DNA of 64,000 bases from contig JANTQA010000004.1 in NCBI GenBank assembly GCA_027625915.1, positions 1 through 64,000 of the forward strand, read 5' to 3'. Source of the stretch: Anaeramoeba flamelloides. Taxonomy: Eukaryota; Metamonada; Anaeramoebidae. The position numbers were made by a program, and so were the translations under genes. Shown piece after piece: positions 34,331 to 47,928 of this stretch (positions within the stretch are counted from its first letter, which is position 1; each line of letters opens with the position of its first letter). The notes beneath the pieces are model-generated. The model was not told the origin of the DNA. It saw only the letters and a list, made by a program, of their open reading frames with translations, and made no database searches.

Positions 34331-35688
34331 AGGGAGTAGCCACACCATAAGACATATTGAAATTTCAGGAGAGTAGAGTTAAGAGTGATTTATTGTAGTG
34401 GTGTTAGGTCGTTGATGCACTAAAAATTTTTTTATAAAAAAATATTTTATAATTTTGCTTTTTAGTAATGTTTCCAATTCAAAAATGGAAAAAAAAAAAG
34501 ATATCTAAATGATAAGAATTTTATTTTTTTTATAATGAATTTTTTTCTTTGGAGAAGAGTGTTTTAGGTTTTTAGAATTAAATTTAAAACTAATTTGAGG
34601 TTTAAAATTTGATAATATATAATTATATCTATTTCTCCTATTCCACCGAACCAAGTATTTAAAACCCTAACTAGACTCCAATTCAAATTTTTTTTCCACA
34701 CCTAATATCACTTTTTGAAAAATAAATCTTATTAAAAAAAGTTATAAAAGAAATACTAATTTAGAACCATTAAGTAAGTGAAATGTTAATAATTATTTCT
34801 CATTAACAATACCCATGAAACAAAAAAAATAAATAATTATAAATCACAAAAAAAATCTCCAATCAGTAAAAAATTTTGGAGAGAGCACAACAAAATATTT
34901 AAAAGTAAATTTGTTTAAATTTCACAAACAATTATTGATCGATCAAATGGTTGAAAACAATCAACGAATTTTATTCATCTTTCCTATTGATAAGAACTCA
35001 ATTAGAGCTTAATACCAATCATTGAAAAATGTTTTTTGATCAAACCAAACTATTTACATAATTGAAAATAAGAAATGAAAACACATAATAGAAAAAAACA
35101 AAAAAATGATTGAAATACTTTCAAAAATCAAAACTATTTCCAAACACCACGAAATTGTATTATTGTTGATTCTTTGAATTGTTTTAACTGTGTCAAAAAT
35201 TTTTTGAATTTTAATTAAGATATGCTTTAGGATAATTATTTTTTTTTGGAATCCTTTTCCCTATTTGTATTTCTTTTGTAATTCTCCCAAGTTTAATCTT
35301 GTTGTTCTTTTTGAATGTAATCCATGTATTCCAAATATCATTAATAAAAAATTTTTTCTGGTTATTTTTTGTTGTCATTAAAAAAAAAATTGAAAAGTGA
35401 AATAAAAATAAAAAATGAAAAATATAATTGCCACAATAGATTGTTGAGTCAAGAATATAAAACTAAGTACTTTACCCTTCCAGAAACTATTTTTTTCTCA
35501 TTTAACTCAACAATCTTGTGTGGCAATTTATTTTAAACTTTGAAAAAAAAACTTCCTTAAATTTCATGAATGGTGTAATTTCAATACTTAAAACAAACAA
35601 GACACACTCAAAGTAAAATATCTTAATTTCTGATCCTTTCAAAACTTAATAAAAAATGAAAAAAAAATCTTTACTGTGGCTACTCCCT
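34331..35688. mobile_element. TA-flanked DNA element, 1.36 kb, TIR AGGGAGTAGCCACA
   Basis: AGGGAGTAGCCACA (34331) is mirrored by TGTGGCTACTCCCT (ending 35688), with TA on each outer side. That pattern fits a Tc1/mariner-type insertion. The interior is AT-rich with no transposase frame, so it is non-autonomous or gutted. A small stem-loop at 35426-35528 lies inside it. Confidence 0.75.
35426..35528. repeat. Stem-loop with 24-bp arms nested in the TA-flanked element
   Basis: AATTGCCACAATAGATTG (35426) and its inverse CAATCTTGTGTGGCAATT (35511-35528) pair over 24 positions with about three mismatches around a 55-bp loop. Could be a tiny nested element or an internal fold of the host element. 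Confidence 0.6.
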
Positions 35689-35690
35689 TA

Positions 35691-36964
35691 AGTCCTTTTA
35701 ATAAAAAAAAATATTTATTTCTGACAAAAATTGTTATTTATTGGGTATAAAGTCTATGAATTTTTTAATTCAATTTTTTTTAAAGGTAATAAGTACATTT
35801 TAATATTTTTGAAAATTTTAATTTTGAGAATATTACGGAAAATAGATCAATCAAGTATTACAAGATCTTGAATCTTTGAAATCAAAATATCCTTTCAGTT
35901 TTTCGTTATGAAAAGAACCAAATTAAACAAGAGTATATTCTTTAATTTTTTTTTTAAAATTTGGTTTTAATTATAGAAAGTATTTTGATATATAACTGAA
36001 CATTAATCCCATTAAAATAAATCTATAATCCAAGTATGAGAAGATCACAATTTTAAACAAATCTTTTTTATATTTTAAAAACCAAAAAAAAAAGATTATC
36101 TTTTCTACAGCGATCAAAAAAACACGTGCCCAGAGCTGATAATCCATGTTTCAAAATATAAATCCTTGCTTTTTTTTCTTGTTGTTCCTGTACAACATAT
36201 AATTGGGTATCCAATAGTATACCTGAAGGCAAATGTCTTTTATAGGTAAACTTCTCAAAAGTTGTTATTAAATTTTAAATTCTGAAGTGAATGTGTTGTA
36301 AAAATTTCATAATTTTTTCAGTTTTTTTCTCCTCTCTCTCTCACAAAATACTTTAAAACACAAAAAATTTATCTCTATTTTTAGAGGAAAATTCTAAATT
36401 TGATCCGTCATTTTTAGAATTTCTTTTTTAAAGCCTTAGTATGAGTGAAAAAACAAAAAATGGCTATTTTTTTGTCATTTTTTTTTCAATCTCATTTTTT
36501 ATATACACCATACCATAAAGGTTGATTGAAATTTAAAATTGGTTATTATTCAAACCAAATCAAATACTTAGTTCAAAACAATACTAAAAGAAATTCCAAA
36601 AAAGTTAATTTAAAAAAAAATGACTAAAAAAAATACGGATTTTTTGTTTTTATATTCATATTAAGGCTTTAATAATAGAACTTTAAGAAATCAGTACCAT
36701 GTTTACTTATTACGTGCTGTTGGTTTCTAGGATCTTTTTAGGTATGGTTCTTGGAGAAAAAAGAAACACGGATTAACATTTTGAAACACGGATTAAACAA
36801 GTTGACACGGATTGTTTTGACTTCTGTAATAAATTTGTTGAAATCAATAACTAATGAAAAAAAAAAAAGAATCTATTCGTTTATAGACAGCAACATTGAA
36901 CCGAAATTCACAACCTTAAATTTCAATTGGTTAAACTAAATCTCTTTAAAACACATGTTTCTTT
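35691..36964. other. AT-rich stretch, nothing recognised
   Basis: No gene supported. A 62-codon plus frame at 36751-36939 has an ATG and several GGATT/ACACGGATTA repeats but no recognisable protein. The last dozen bases are the left target duplication of the next feature. Confidence 0.5.
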
Positions 36965-37542
36965 TTTTTTTTATTTTTTTTATTGATGAAGGGAGAGATC
37001 AAAGATCCCCTTACAGCCCCTCATTACTAATGGTAAATTATCAATTTTGATGGTAAGAAAGGAAATATTTTGGAATGGGGAAAGTTCCAAACTTTTTTTG
37101 GTTGAAAAAACAAAAAGTAAAATTGAAAAGAAAAATAAAAAAAGAAAAAGATAAAAAAAAAAATAAAAAATTTTGGAAAGAATTTGACCATTGGGAAAAA
37201 CTAAAAAAACCCAATGCCGTTTTCATTAAGAACACTCAAAATCACAACCACAACCCTTCAATTTAACCTTTTATTATATATGGTTTGATGGAATTGTGGA
37301 TAATCAGTTGAGAGGTTGTTGTTTGATAACTGCTATTTTTTTCTTCTTGATAATATTTATTTACTTTATGTTTGATCTATATTTTTATTTTGATACTCTT
37401 CCTTTTTTATTATTCAAGTTACCCATACTGTCATGTTTCATTATCTCAGTATTAGCAAGTAACCACTTGACCTTTTTCATTGGTAACTCTTTTTCCCAAT
37501 AAAAAGGAAATTCAACAAGGGAAAAAATGGAAAAAAAAAAAA
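36965..37542 (+). mobile_element. Poly(A)-tailed insertion with 12-bp target-site duplication (SINE-like or retrocopy)
   Basis: ACATGTTTCTTT occurs at 36953-36964 and again at 37543-37554, directly flanking the insert. The insert ends in GGAAAAAAAAAAAA on the plus strand. Direct flanking repeats plus a terminal A run are the mark of LINE-type target-primed insertion. The 5' end is T-rich. Inside is a 63-codon Lys-rich plus frame (37075-37266) and GATCCCCTTACAGCCCCTCA, which is unusually GC-rich for the area. I cannot tell a SINE from a processed copy of a host transcript. The LINE at 42-49 kb is a plausible source of the machinery. Confidence 0.6.
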
Positions 37543-37792
37543 ACATGTTTCTTTAAAGTCACATAAATTAAGTTACTATTATTGTAGAAAATAATTCATC
37601 TTCTCCAAAGATCAGAAATTATGGTTAGTACTTAATTCGTGAAGATAGTAGAGGATAAACAAAGAATTAAAAACAAAAAAAGATAAAACAAGTAAAACAA
37701 AAAAAAGCCACAATAATAAGTTGTAATACTAAAAATTAAACAGCAACCATTGAATAAAACCAAATAAGCTTTCAAGAAAAACAAATCAATCA

Positions 37793-37993
37793 AAATCTTT
37801 TTAGTTTTTCAATTGCTTTTTAAGTGAAAGTTACTATTTTTCATTTTTTCTTCTTTATTCTCTTTTACCTTTCTTCAACTAAAACAAAAACGAAAAAAAG
37901 GAAATAAATAAAGAAAAAAGCGAAAATCAAAAAAGAAAAACGAAAAAGTTTTATTATGTTTTTTTTAAATTGTGTACTTTGAGTAAATTATTA
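37793..37993 (+). promoter_or_regulatory. Shared 5' leader of the LRR-ankyrin-BTB family, copy C
   Basis: AATCTTTTTAGTTTTTCAAT, CATTTTTTCTTCTTTATTC, an A-rich tract, AAAAAGTTTTATTATG, TTTTTTTTAAATTGTGTACTT, then AAATTATTAATGAACC. Blocks match the other three leaders in order. Confidence 0.4.
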
Positions 37994-40948
37994 ATGAACC
38001 AAAATGAAGATCAAGAAGAATTTAAAAACATTTTGCAAAGGTTAATCTTGAATGACCAAACAGTTACCCAATTGGATCTTTCGAAGAATGAAAATGGTAA
38101 CGAAAGAGCCATATTTTTAAGGTTAGCCTTAAATGACCAAACATTGACCTATTTGGGTCTTTCTAAGAATCAAATTGGCAACGAGGGAATGGAATCTTTA
38201 AGTTCAGCCCTCAAGGTAAACCAAACAGTTACCCAATTAGTTCTTTTTTGAGAGTCAAATAGAAGCGGAGAAAATGGAATCTTTAAGTTCAGCCCTTAAG
38301 GTAAACCAAACCCTTACCCAATTGGATCTTTCTAAGAGTCAAATTGGAGCTGATGGTGCCAAAGCCTTAAGTTCGGCCCTAAAGATAAACCAAACCCTTA
38401 CCAACTTGAATCTTTCTGAGAATTATATTGGACAAGAGGGAATCCAAGCTTTAAGTTCTGCCCTAAAGGTAAACCAAACCCTTACCAACTTGAATCTTAT
38501 TGTGAATGTATTAGACAAGAGGGAATCAAATACTTAAGTTCAGCCCTCAAGGGTAAACCAAACCCTTACCCAATTGGTTCTTTCTTATAATTATAAAATA
38601 GGATGCGAGGGAATGAAATACCTAAGTTCAGCCCTCAGGGTAAACAATACCCTTAACCAATTGAATCTTTCTAGGAATAATCAAATTGGAGATGAGGGAA
38701 TCAAAGCTTTAAGTTCGGCCCTCAAGTTAAATCAAACCCTTACCCGATTGGTTCTTTCTAAGAATGAAATTGGAGACAAAGGAGCCCAAGCTTTAAGTTC
38801 AGCCCTAAGGGTAAACCAAACCGTTATCCACTTGAATCTTTCTCAGAACGGAATAGGCAACGAAGGAATGGAATATCTAAGTTCAGCCCTCAAGGTAAAC
38901 CAAACCCTTACCCAATTGGATCTTTCTTGTAATGAAATAGGAGACGAGGGAATGGAATACCTAAGTTCAGCCTTAAAGGTAAACCAAACACTTACCCTAT
39001 TGGATCTTTCTTTTAATGATATAGAAGCCGAGGAAATGAAATATCTTGGTGAAGCCCTCAAGGTAAACCAAACCCTTACCCAATTGGTTCTTTCTCAGAA
39101 CGGAATTGGATACAAGGGAGCCCAAGCTTTAGGTTCAGCCCTCAAGGTAAACCAAACCCTTACACGATTGGACCTTACTCATAATCAAATTGGAGATGAA
39201 GTAATGGAATATCTAAGTTCAGCCCTCAAGGTAAACCAAACCCTTACCCAATTGGATCTTTCTTGTAATGAAATAGGATCCGAGGGAATTAAAGAAAAAA
39301 ATCTTGAAAAATTTATACAAGACTTAAAAAACAACAAATCTATTCTCGAACTAGATCTTGATGGGAATAAATTTGAGACAGAAGATCTAAACAAAATTTC
39401 CAATTTAATAAAAAGAAATCTCAATTTTTAAAAAAAAGTTAACCAAATCAATCAAAGATGGAAATTTCCAATTATTCCAAGAATTAATCCAAATTGAGAA
39501 AATACCCTTAGTATACATACCTTCAGATTTAATTGATAAATCAAGCAACCAAGAGGAAAATACAATTTTCCATACAGCCATTTTTCAGAATCAAATTAAA
39601 ATTCTATTCCATTTATTATTTGCAAATAATGAAAAAACAGATCAAGAAATTATTTCCAAAAGAAATCATTTATTAAATATAAAAAATCCAAAAACTAAAA
39701 AAAATGCAATTGATTTGATAAATCCAAATGAAATTTTAATCCAAGATTTTCAGAATTATTATAATCAATTCATTTCTTCTTCCTCTTCTTCTTTATCATC
39801 AATCTATTCTTCTTCTTCTTCATCCAACTTCAATAATAATAATGATAATAATAAATTATTAAATAATTTCCCAAATAAATTAATTGCCGAAAAAGAAATA
39901 ATCTTGATGAGAATTGGGAAAGAATGGAAAACAATTAAAAATCAATTCAAAAATGAATTAAATCAAAATCAAAAACAATTATTTATAAAATGGTTATATT
40001 ATCCTATTTCTTTTAATTTTAAAGAAAAACAAATAATTCTGGAAATTTTCAAATTATTGAATCTTTTCCAAAATAAAAAAAAATCTCAATCTTTATTCTC
40101 AAATGAAAAATTATTAAATGATTTCCAAAATTATATCAATAAATATGAAAATTGTGAAAAAAAAATTTTTTTAATCAACCTAAAAAAAAAAAAAAAAATG
40201 AAACTGAAAATGAAAATGAAAATGAAAAGGATGACGATTTCAAAATCAAATCAATTCAAATTAATAAATTTATACTTTGTTTAAGATCAAATTTATTTCG
40301 AGATCTGATTTTAAATACTTTTCCTATATTCGGAGAAAAAAAAAAAGAAAAGGGGGAAAATCAAGTTAATCAATCAATCAATCAAGTTACTGATTATTTC
40401 TCTTCAATTCCTGAATTTTATCCATTTTTCCTCTTAGAATTTTATAATTTAAATTTAATTTTTAGCCCATCTACTTTGATTTTGGATTTCAAAAACAAAA
40501 AAACTAAAAATGTGATCAATAACAAAAGTAACAACAAAAAAACCAACTATTAAAAGCAAAAATCAAAATAAAAACCTAAACTATAACCATAGCAATGATC
40601 AAAAAAAAAACAAACTAATAACAATACCAACAAAAATTCGAATAATCACAAAAATACTAATACTAATACTAATAAAAACCAAAAGAAAAATAATCATAAC
40701 CAGCTGAAAATCAAATATAATCAAAAAAAATCAACAACAACAAAAAATACCTTTCAGAAAAAATCAACAGAGGAATCACTCTTAACAATTACCAAAGCAA
40801 AAACAATTTTAAATAATTTTAATCAAAATAATATTAATAATTTAATCAATTTCTTTTTAGAAAATGATATTTCTGGTTTTTATCAAACAAATTCACTTTT
40901 ATTCTATCTAATTTATTTAATTTCTCTCAAAAATTATCAAAATTCTAA
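37994..40948 (+). pseudogene. LRR-ankyrin-BTB-like gene, copy C (decayed)
   Basis: ATG at 37994 (MNQNEDQEEFKNILQRL), then 16 LRR units, ankyrin-like region, Ser run, KEWKTIK block, LFSNEKLLNDFQNY, KFILCLRSNLFRDL, VTDYFSSIPEFYPFF, Asn-rich linker and the family tail to about 40948. Frame shifts occur near 38245 (T run) and 38515/38550 (a compensating pair in one LRR). A TAA at 39429-39431 replaces the Gln after NLNF. Further breaks lie at an A run near 40190, in the Asn-rich linker near 40550 and near 40905. The long Lys/Glu insert of copies B and D is absent, as in copy A. With seven or so breaks it is the most decayed of the four. Confidence 0.8.
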
Positions 40949-42220
40949 AAAAATGTATTTTGTCACAGAAAAGAAAAGGAGAGAATAAAAGAAAAGAAAT
41001 GATAGACACATCTATGCTCATTATTTTATTTCTTATCTCATTTATAATTAAGATTCTTTTTATTATAATATATTTACAATTGCACTTTAATTTGATTACT
41101 AAAGTAATTTAAGCTACCCTATCAGATTTTGAATTTTTTTTTTTCTTTAATTTTGATTTAATTTCTTTTTATTTTTTTTTTATTAATTAATCTCTGTACT
41201 ATAATATTTTGAAAACCCAAAAATCAATTATTCCTGATCAATAAATTGAAAATATTAACCAGACTAATAAGGAATAAATCATTTCTAAATTAATTTAATT
41301 TCGAAATTGAAGCTAAATTCAGAAATCAATTTATTGAAAGATAATAAATATAAAATATAATATACATTAGGAGATTTTCGGAAAAAATTGGAAAAAGAAA
41401 AAAAAAAAAATTTATTTTTTTAAAGGCTAAAATAAATTTTAAAAGAAATTTGACAAATTAAAAATCTAAATAAGAGGATTTAATTAGCATATTGTAATTA
41501 ATTCCTAACATTAAAAAAACTAATTTATTTTTAAATGTTTTTTTTTGATAGGAAAAAATTTTTGAAAAAAAAAATATTTTCTGATCTTGAGAATTTTTTT
41601 TCCATAAACGGATACTATTTGAGAAAATAGTTTAAAATTTTCAATTTTATGTATTTTGGATTCGGATTTTTAACTGATCCAAAACAATTGAGCAAGTCAA
41701 AGATTTTATGGTTCAAATTGAAAGGATAAATTTCGATCAAAAAAATGAAAATGCCTTGTTGAGAGAAAAGCCCTTGTTGATATTCAAAGATCCATCTATT
41801 TTGAAACCGGTTTAATTTGTTTTTGATGATTAATTTATGGACTCAATTATCATCATTTTCTATTTGAGATAAGACCAAATAAAAAGATTATAAATTTGAC
41901 AAAAAAAAAAAAAGTTTTTCAATTATAAAAATTTTTAATAAAGTATAGTTTGAACCGATGAAAATATAGAAATTGATTTTGAATATGTATGTTATCTCAT
42001 CAAATGTGGGATCATTGATTCCAATCCTTAAAGAACAACCTCAAAAAATAAATTGTTAACAAAATTCTTTTTCCAAATATTATGATTAATAGTAATGTTT
42101 TATTAGAAAGAAAAATTAAGCATATTTTTTTTTTCTTTGAAGTTTCGATATTAAGTAGTTTTGATTTGATAAAAGACCTATTTTTTTCTAATATTTTGTA
42201 CAATGAACCTAGGAAAAAAA

Positions 42221-42225
<5 letters not shown>
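40949..42225. other. 3' flank of copy C and AT-rich spacer
   Basis: The first 150 bases match the family 3' flank (TTATAATTAAGATTCTTTTTAT). Unlike A, B and D, I find no ATCACAG array here. No gene seen. Confidence 0.55.
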
Positions 42226-42256
<31 letters not shown>

Positions 42257-42279
42257 TGTTTAAGGGAGGAGTTTTTAGT

Positions 42280-45170
42280 TCCTCTTGTTTGCCTGAATTC
42301 CTAAATTGTGATTTAGAAATTTTTTTAAAGATTTCCATATACTTTTGTTTTCCACTAGGGCTAATAAAGTTATGGAATCTTTTCTGTTAATAATATTAGA
42401 AATATTATTGTTTTTTAATATATGAGATATATTAATTTTTTTTTTAATTCAGATATCCAGATTTTACGATTATTTTCATAGGCTGGGCAGTTCCAGAGAA
42501 AATGATCTAAATCTTCAATGATATCTAAATTATTTATTTTTTTGCATAATTTACAAAATTTTGATTTATCTTCATTCATAACATAAGAGTACCTGTTTAA
42601 ATAATTTGTGAATGTTCTAAGTTTTAAGATTGAGGTAGAGCCTTTCCATTTTAAATATTTTTGTTGTTTATTAATATTTCCTTGAATAGTAACGATTTTT
42701 AGGTATTTTCGTACTTTCCAACTTGGGCTATTCTTTAATTGATTAATTCGATAGTTGTCTAATTCTAATTCCAAATCTTTTTAATGTTTTTGATTTCCAG
42801 TTAATATTTTCAACTTCTTTTTCTCTAAATGGCAGAAGTTTAATTAGTTTTTTGAATCCTAAAAAATTTAATTTTTGAATTAATTTATATTTTCTCTTAT
42901 ATATCATTATCCTTACTGAATCAATTTTTGCTTCTGTTTTATAAATAAGTCTTGGGGAATGTGGATTAATTTTTAAAAGGAATTTAGTGATCTTTTTATT
43001 GATCCAAATGTCTATTTCTTTGAAATTTTTTTCAGTTAGATCAAATATTTCTAATCCATATAATAATTGACTGTGTAAAACGGCTTTAAAAAAGTGAATT
43101 TTTAATCCATTAGTAAATTTTTTTTGTTCTAAAATATTGACTAGATTTTTGAAATTTTTTTTAACTTTATCAAGGTTAAATTTTAAATGTATTTTTTTTA
43201 TCTAGACAAATACCAAGATATAAAATTTCTTTTGGAATTAAAGTTTTTATCCTTTTTTTATTATTCGGATTCATTCCAAAATCTCTTATAATTTTAAAAA
43301 TTTTTTCCAGTTGAAAATTGATTTCTATCATTGATCCTTTCATAATCAAAATCAAATCATCAGCAAACATTTGAACATGTATTGGTAATGATTTGATTTT
43401 TTCTAATAAAAAATGTGAAATAAATCCAAATAATAAAGGTGATAATGGATCTCCTTGATAAACACCTATCCCTTCTTTTGAGTAATATGCAAGTAGATAT
43501 TTTTTTATAATTTCATTTTTAATAAATTTTTTTGATTGAATAATAAATTAAAGAATGATGTATAGAATCAAAGCATTTTTTGAATATCGATTGTAACTAT
43601 ATAGATATTTTCTTTTTTATTATTTCTCATTTTTATTTTTTTGATATTCATTCAACAAATTGAGAACTGCAATTCTTGTATCTAATTTTTTCTTAAATCC
43701 AAATTGTCTTTTTTGAAACTAAGTCCCAAGAATCTTGTATTCCCGCATATAATAATTTAAGAAAAAATCTTGGGAGACTTTGATTAATTGAAATTGGTCG
43801 ATAATTGAGTGGTACTCCTTCGTTTCCTGATTTATGAATGAATAATAAATTTCTTTTTTTGATAAAATTAATATTTTCCTGAGAGATGTCTTGAATCCAA
43901 TTTAGAAATATTTTTTGAATTTTTTCAATAAAGTTTTCATAATTCAAATAATATTCACTGTTTTGATTTTTTATGGATTTGAAGTGATATATTTTATCAA
44001 ATTCTTTGACTGATTTATTTTTTTGATATTTAATAATTGTTTTAATATTTGTAATTGAGAATATTTCTTCTATTTCAATATTAAATAGGAATCTTTATTT
44101 AATTTAAATTTTTTTAATAAAATTTATTATATATTTTTTGGTTTTTTACTTATTGAATTAACAAACCGGAAATATGTTTTTTCTAAATTTTTATTATTTA
44201 AAATCATTTTACTCGAAGTTTGTCTAAATTTATTTATTCTTTTTCCAAAATTTTTTATTATTTTCAAATTCCGTATTAATTTGGTCTAACAATTTTAAAT
44301 ACTTCTTTCTATTTCTATCTTTAATTTCTTGAATTAATTCATTATTTTCAAAGAGTTTATAGATCAAACTATATAATTTATAATCTTCTTTTCGAATGTT
44401 TAAAACATTTCTTTCTTTTATTAAGAATTGTTTTTTGAATTTTTTAAAATTCGAATCATTTAAATAGTAGTTGGTATTTTTGAAATAGTTTATAAACTTT
44501 TTTTGGAATTTAGGTATATCTTTAATTTTATATATTTTTTGTATTTCCCAATTTTTATTTATCTGAAATTTGTTTAAAATAGCATAATGATCACTAATTT
44601 TATTGATTAATGTTTTTGATTTACTGAATTGAAGATTATTAAAATTTGAAATGAAATAGTCTAAGTTGTTATCTTTTCGACTTGGTTTATTGTTTAGAGT
44701 AATTTTAAAATTTAAAATTGAAAAAATTTTTATATCATTATCTTTTAAATTAAAATCACCACCAATAATTGTTTTATGATTTTGATATTTTTGTAATACA
44801 CTAAATAATTCTTTATTAATTTCTACATTTCTATCATGTCTTTTATAAATATTTATTATTACAAAATCATTGAATTGTATTCCCATCATATCAAGATCCG
44901 ATATAAGAATTTCCCGATTAAACTCTTTAAAGATATTTTTGACAATAATTAAAAGACCTCCTTTATTATTATTATTACCATAAGCTTTTTTGTTAATTGA
45001 GAAATAATTTAAAAAAATCGGGTTTTTTGTTATTTTTGATTCTTGTATTAAACATATATCAGCGTTATATTTTAATAAAAAAGATTCTAAAATAGAGATT
45101 TTTGTTTTATTGTTTAATCCTCTAATATTAAAAGATATAATTTTTAAGCTAATTAATTTATTGTTATATT
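42280..45170 (-). pseudogene. LINE ORF2: APE endonuclease, reverse transcriptase, Cys/His knuckle
   Basis: Endonuclease (about 45153-44560): SFNIRGLNN supplies the catalytic Asn and LIQES the Glu, followed by IIGGDFN and ISDHYAIL. These are in the right order for an exonuclease-endonuclease-phosphatase fold. Reverse transcriptase (about 43860-43170): NYRPISINQ, QFGFKKKLDTR, motif A TIDIQK then CFDSIHH across a frame shift, motif B GVYQGDPLSPLLFGF, motif C MFADDLILIM. The C-terminal knuckle FCKLCKK...DHFLWNC lies at about 42560-42475. At least five frame changes separate these blocks. The protein would nick target DNA and copy its own RNA in place (target-primed reverse transcription). Confidence 0.85.
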
Positions 45171-46185
45171 CTCTCTTTTTCCCTTTTAATAATAAAGTTT
45201 TTTGATTATTTTGAAAATGATAATTTTTAAAAAAAAAAAAAAAATTTTTTTTTTTTTTTTTAATATAATATAAAGTTTGTGCTTTAATAAATCCTGGGCA
45301 ATAGAAATTGTTGTTTTAAAAATTTTTTTATATAAAAATTAATTTTATATTTTAAATCCCAAAATTCAATCATATTTTCACCTTTTCTTTGATAGCGGAT
45401 AACAGGTCTATTATCTATGAGATTAAAAATTTCTAAAGTTGAGATATTTTTTTGTAAAAAAATTATTTTATTTTTAACAGGTAGATTTTGTATTTTTTTT
45501 AAATCTTTTATATTTATCCTTGTTTAAAAAATTTTTAATATTTTTGTTGTTATTTTGATTTTTCTTAAAGTCAAACTTAAAATTGAAATCCAAAAATTTC
45601 AAATTTAAAAACATTTTTTTTGAATTAATCAAATTAATAATAAAATTCAATAATTTTGAATATTGTTGAGTTGTATTATAATAATTATAATCACCATATA
45701 AGTTTAAAAATGAATAATTAAATGATTTTTTTATCCAGTATTTTATTTACATCAATTTTAAATCATTTAATTCCCATTTATTGAATTCATAAATTATTGT
45801 ATTTTTTAATAAAAAAAATGTCAGATTTAAAAAGTCCTCATTTTTATTATAATCATAATTTAATAACAGAATTATTTCATTTAATAAATTTTTTTAATAA
45901 AATATTTTTTTGATTATGCATAACTTCATTTTTTTGTATAAAATCATTTGTATAAATAATTTGTAAATAAAAAAATAAAATTTTTTGTTTAATAAATTCT
46001 GATTGGTAACTAATAAAATTCAAATCAATTATCAAAGGGTCATTAAAGGGGGTTTTTGAATTAGTAAAACCCCATTTAAAATTTTTTATATTTTTTGTAT
46101 TTTTTATATAATTTTTGAAAAGAATAATTTTAATTATAATTCTAAAAATGTCGATTTTTTTTATTTGGACTATTTGTTGGAATAG

Positions 46186-46288
46186 TCAGTTATCCATTTG
46201 GTCACCATGTAAATCACAATATCCTGATGGATTAATTGTGAATTTTTTACATCTATTGTTTGTTGTTTTTGAAAATCCTTTACATTTT
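46186..46288 (-). other. Zinc-finger-like motif CKGFS..RCKKFT..YCDLH in the LINE
   Basis: Cys, Cys, Cys, His in the spacing C-x11-C-x10-C-x2-H, with the CxGxTxxxxRC / YCxxH look of a small finger found in many unrelated phage and eukaryotic proteins. It sits between the ORF1 body and ORF2. Confidence 0.55.
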
Positions 46289-46833
46289 ACAGTTTTATTT
46301 TTATTTTTATTTTTAGTTAAATTAATATTAATTATTTTTTTTATTAATATTTTTATTTATTAAAATTAATTCATTATTTTTATTTTTAGTATTTATTCCA
46401 AGTTGTGATTTTTGTTTATTAAGAAAAAAATCAAGATTTTTTTGAACTTTTTTTTCCTTATTGTTATAAACCACAAGTTCAGAACAATCATTTTCATTTT
46501 CAAATTCTGAAATGGTTTGAATTTTATTATTAATATTTGATTCAATATTTATAGTTTCCAAATATTCTTCACTCAAGAATTTTTTTTGAATTTTCTTGTA
46601 TACAATTCATAAGATTTTGATTTGATAGTTTATAAAATGGTTTACTATAATTTTTTCTTTCAAAATTTATTAAAAATTCAAAAATTTCTTTGTCTGCATT
46701 TATTTTTAAATTATTTAAACATGTGTTATTTAAAGTTAGTTTAAATAATTCTTCTCTAGATAAATTTATATAACTTTGACTCTTTGGTCTGATTATTACT
46801 GTTTGTTTGGTTATTTGTTCATTATTGTTTATA

Positions 46834-47031
46834 CAGTCAGTTTCACTTTTAAGGCACAAACTTTCAACGAAATTTAAGGCACAAAAAAATCTCAAATTTA
46901 AGCACAATTTTTTAGAATTTTAATTTTCACAAATTATTTTACTAGAATTTGAAATCATGTGCCTTAATTTGAGATTTTTTTTGTGCCTTAAATTTCGTAG
47001 AAAGTTTGTGCCTTAAAAATGAAACTGACTG
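46834..47031. mobile_element. TA-flanked MITE, copy 2 (198 bp)
   Basis: Same palindromic family as 6521-6718. TA at 46832-46833 and 47032-47033. Inserted in LINE ORF1. Confidence 0.9.
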
Positions 47032-47539
47032 TATAGAAATCTTTTAAAGATTTTTTATTTTTATTTTTATTTTTATTTTTATTTATTTGGTTATTAAAAT
47101 CAATATTATTATCATTGTTAATTTCAATTATTTCGTCATTTTTTTCTTTTTGATAATAAGATTGTATTTTATTTGTTTCTTCTTTAAGATTTTTTTATAA
47201 ATTTTTAGAATTTTCATTTTGGTCTTTTTGATTCTTAAATTCTTCGAGAAATTTTAAATTTAGCTTATTAAATTTAATATTTAATGTGTTTTCATTTTGT
47301 TCAATAATTAATTTTAATTGTTGAACTTCTCTCTCTAAATTCATTATTTTATTCTCATATTCTTTAAATTTTTTTTGAAAATTTTGATTTTTTTGATAAT
47401 TATTTTTATATTGAGTTTTTTCAAAGGCTTTTTTTAAATAGATTTTGTTATTTAAAAATGTAATCTCATTTAAACTCAATGAATTGTCTCTTATTAATTG
47501 TGTTTGAAATGTGATAAAAGAATATCTCAATGTTTGATA

Positions 47540-47735
47540 CAGTCAGTTTCACTTTTAAGGCACAAACTTTCAACAAAATTTAAGGCACAAAAAAATCTCA
47601 AATTAAGGCACAAAATTTAGAATTTTTTTTTTTACAATTTATTTTTACTAGAATTTGAATTTTGTGCTTTAATTTGAGATTTTTTTTGTGCCTTAAATTT
47701 CGATGAAGTTTGTGCCTTAAAAGTGAAACTGACTG
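47540..47735. mobile_element. TA-flanked MITE, copy 3 (196 bp)
   Basis: TA at 47538-47539 and 47736-47737. The right arm has a small deletion (TTCGATGAAGTTTG). Inserted in LINE ORF1 just 5' of the coiled-coil region. Confidence 0.9.
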
Positions 47736-47928
47736 TATTTATTATTAAAAATAATAATTTTTTTTGGGTTAACATCTTTGAATAGGTTTAAAAGGTTACT
47801 TTTCTTAGTTTTTTTTTGGCAAATTTAAAATAATTATTTGATTATTTGATATTTTTTTATTTTCGTTTTCTTTATCTAAATAACCAATATTATTCTGACT
47901 CTGATTATTATTATTATTATTAAACTTA

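Noticed and set aside
38245-38275. TGA in copy C as another recoded codon
   Set aside because: The alignment to the LRR consensus shows a one-base shift at a T run, not a substitution by TGA.
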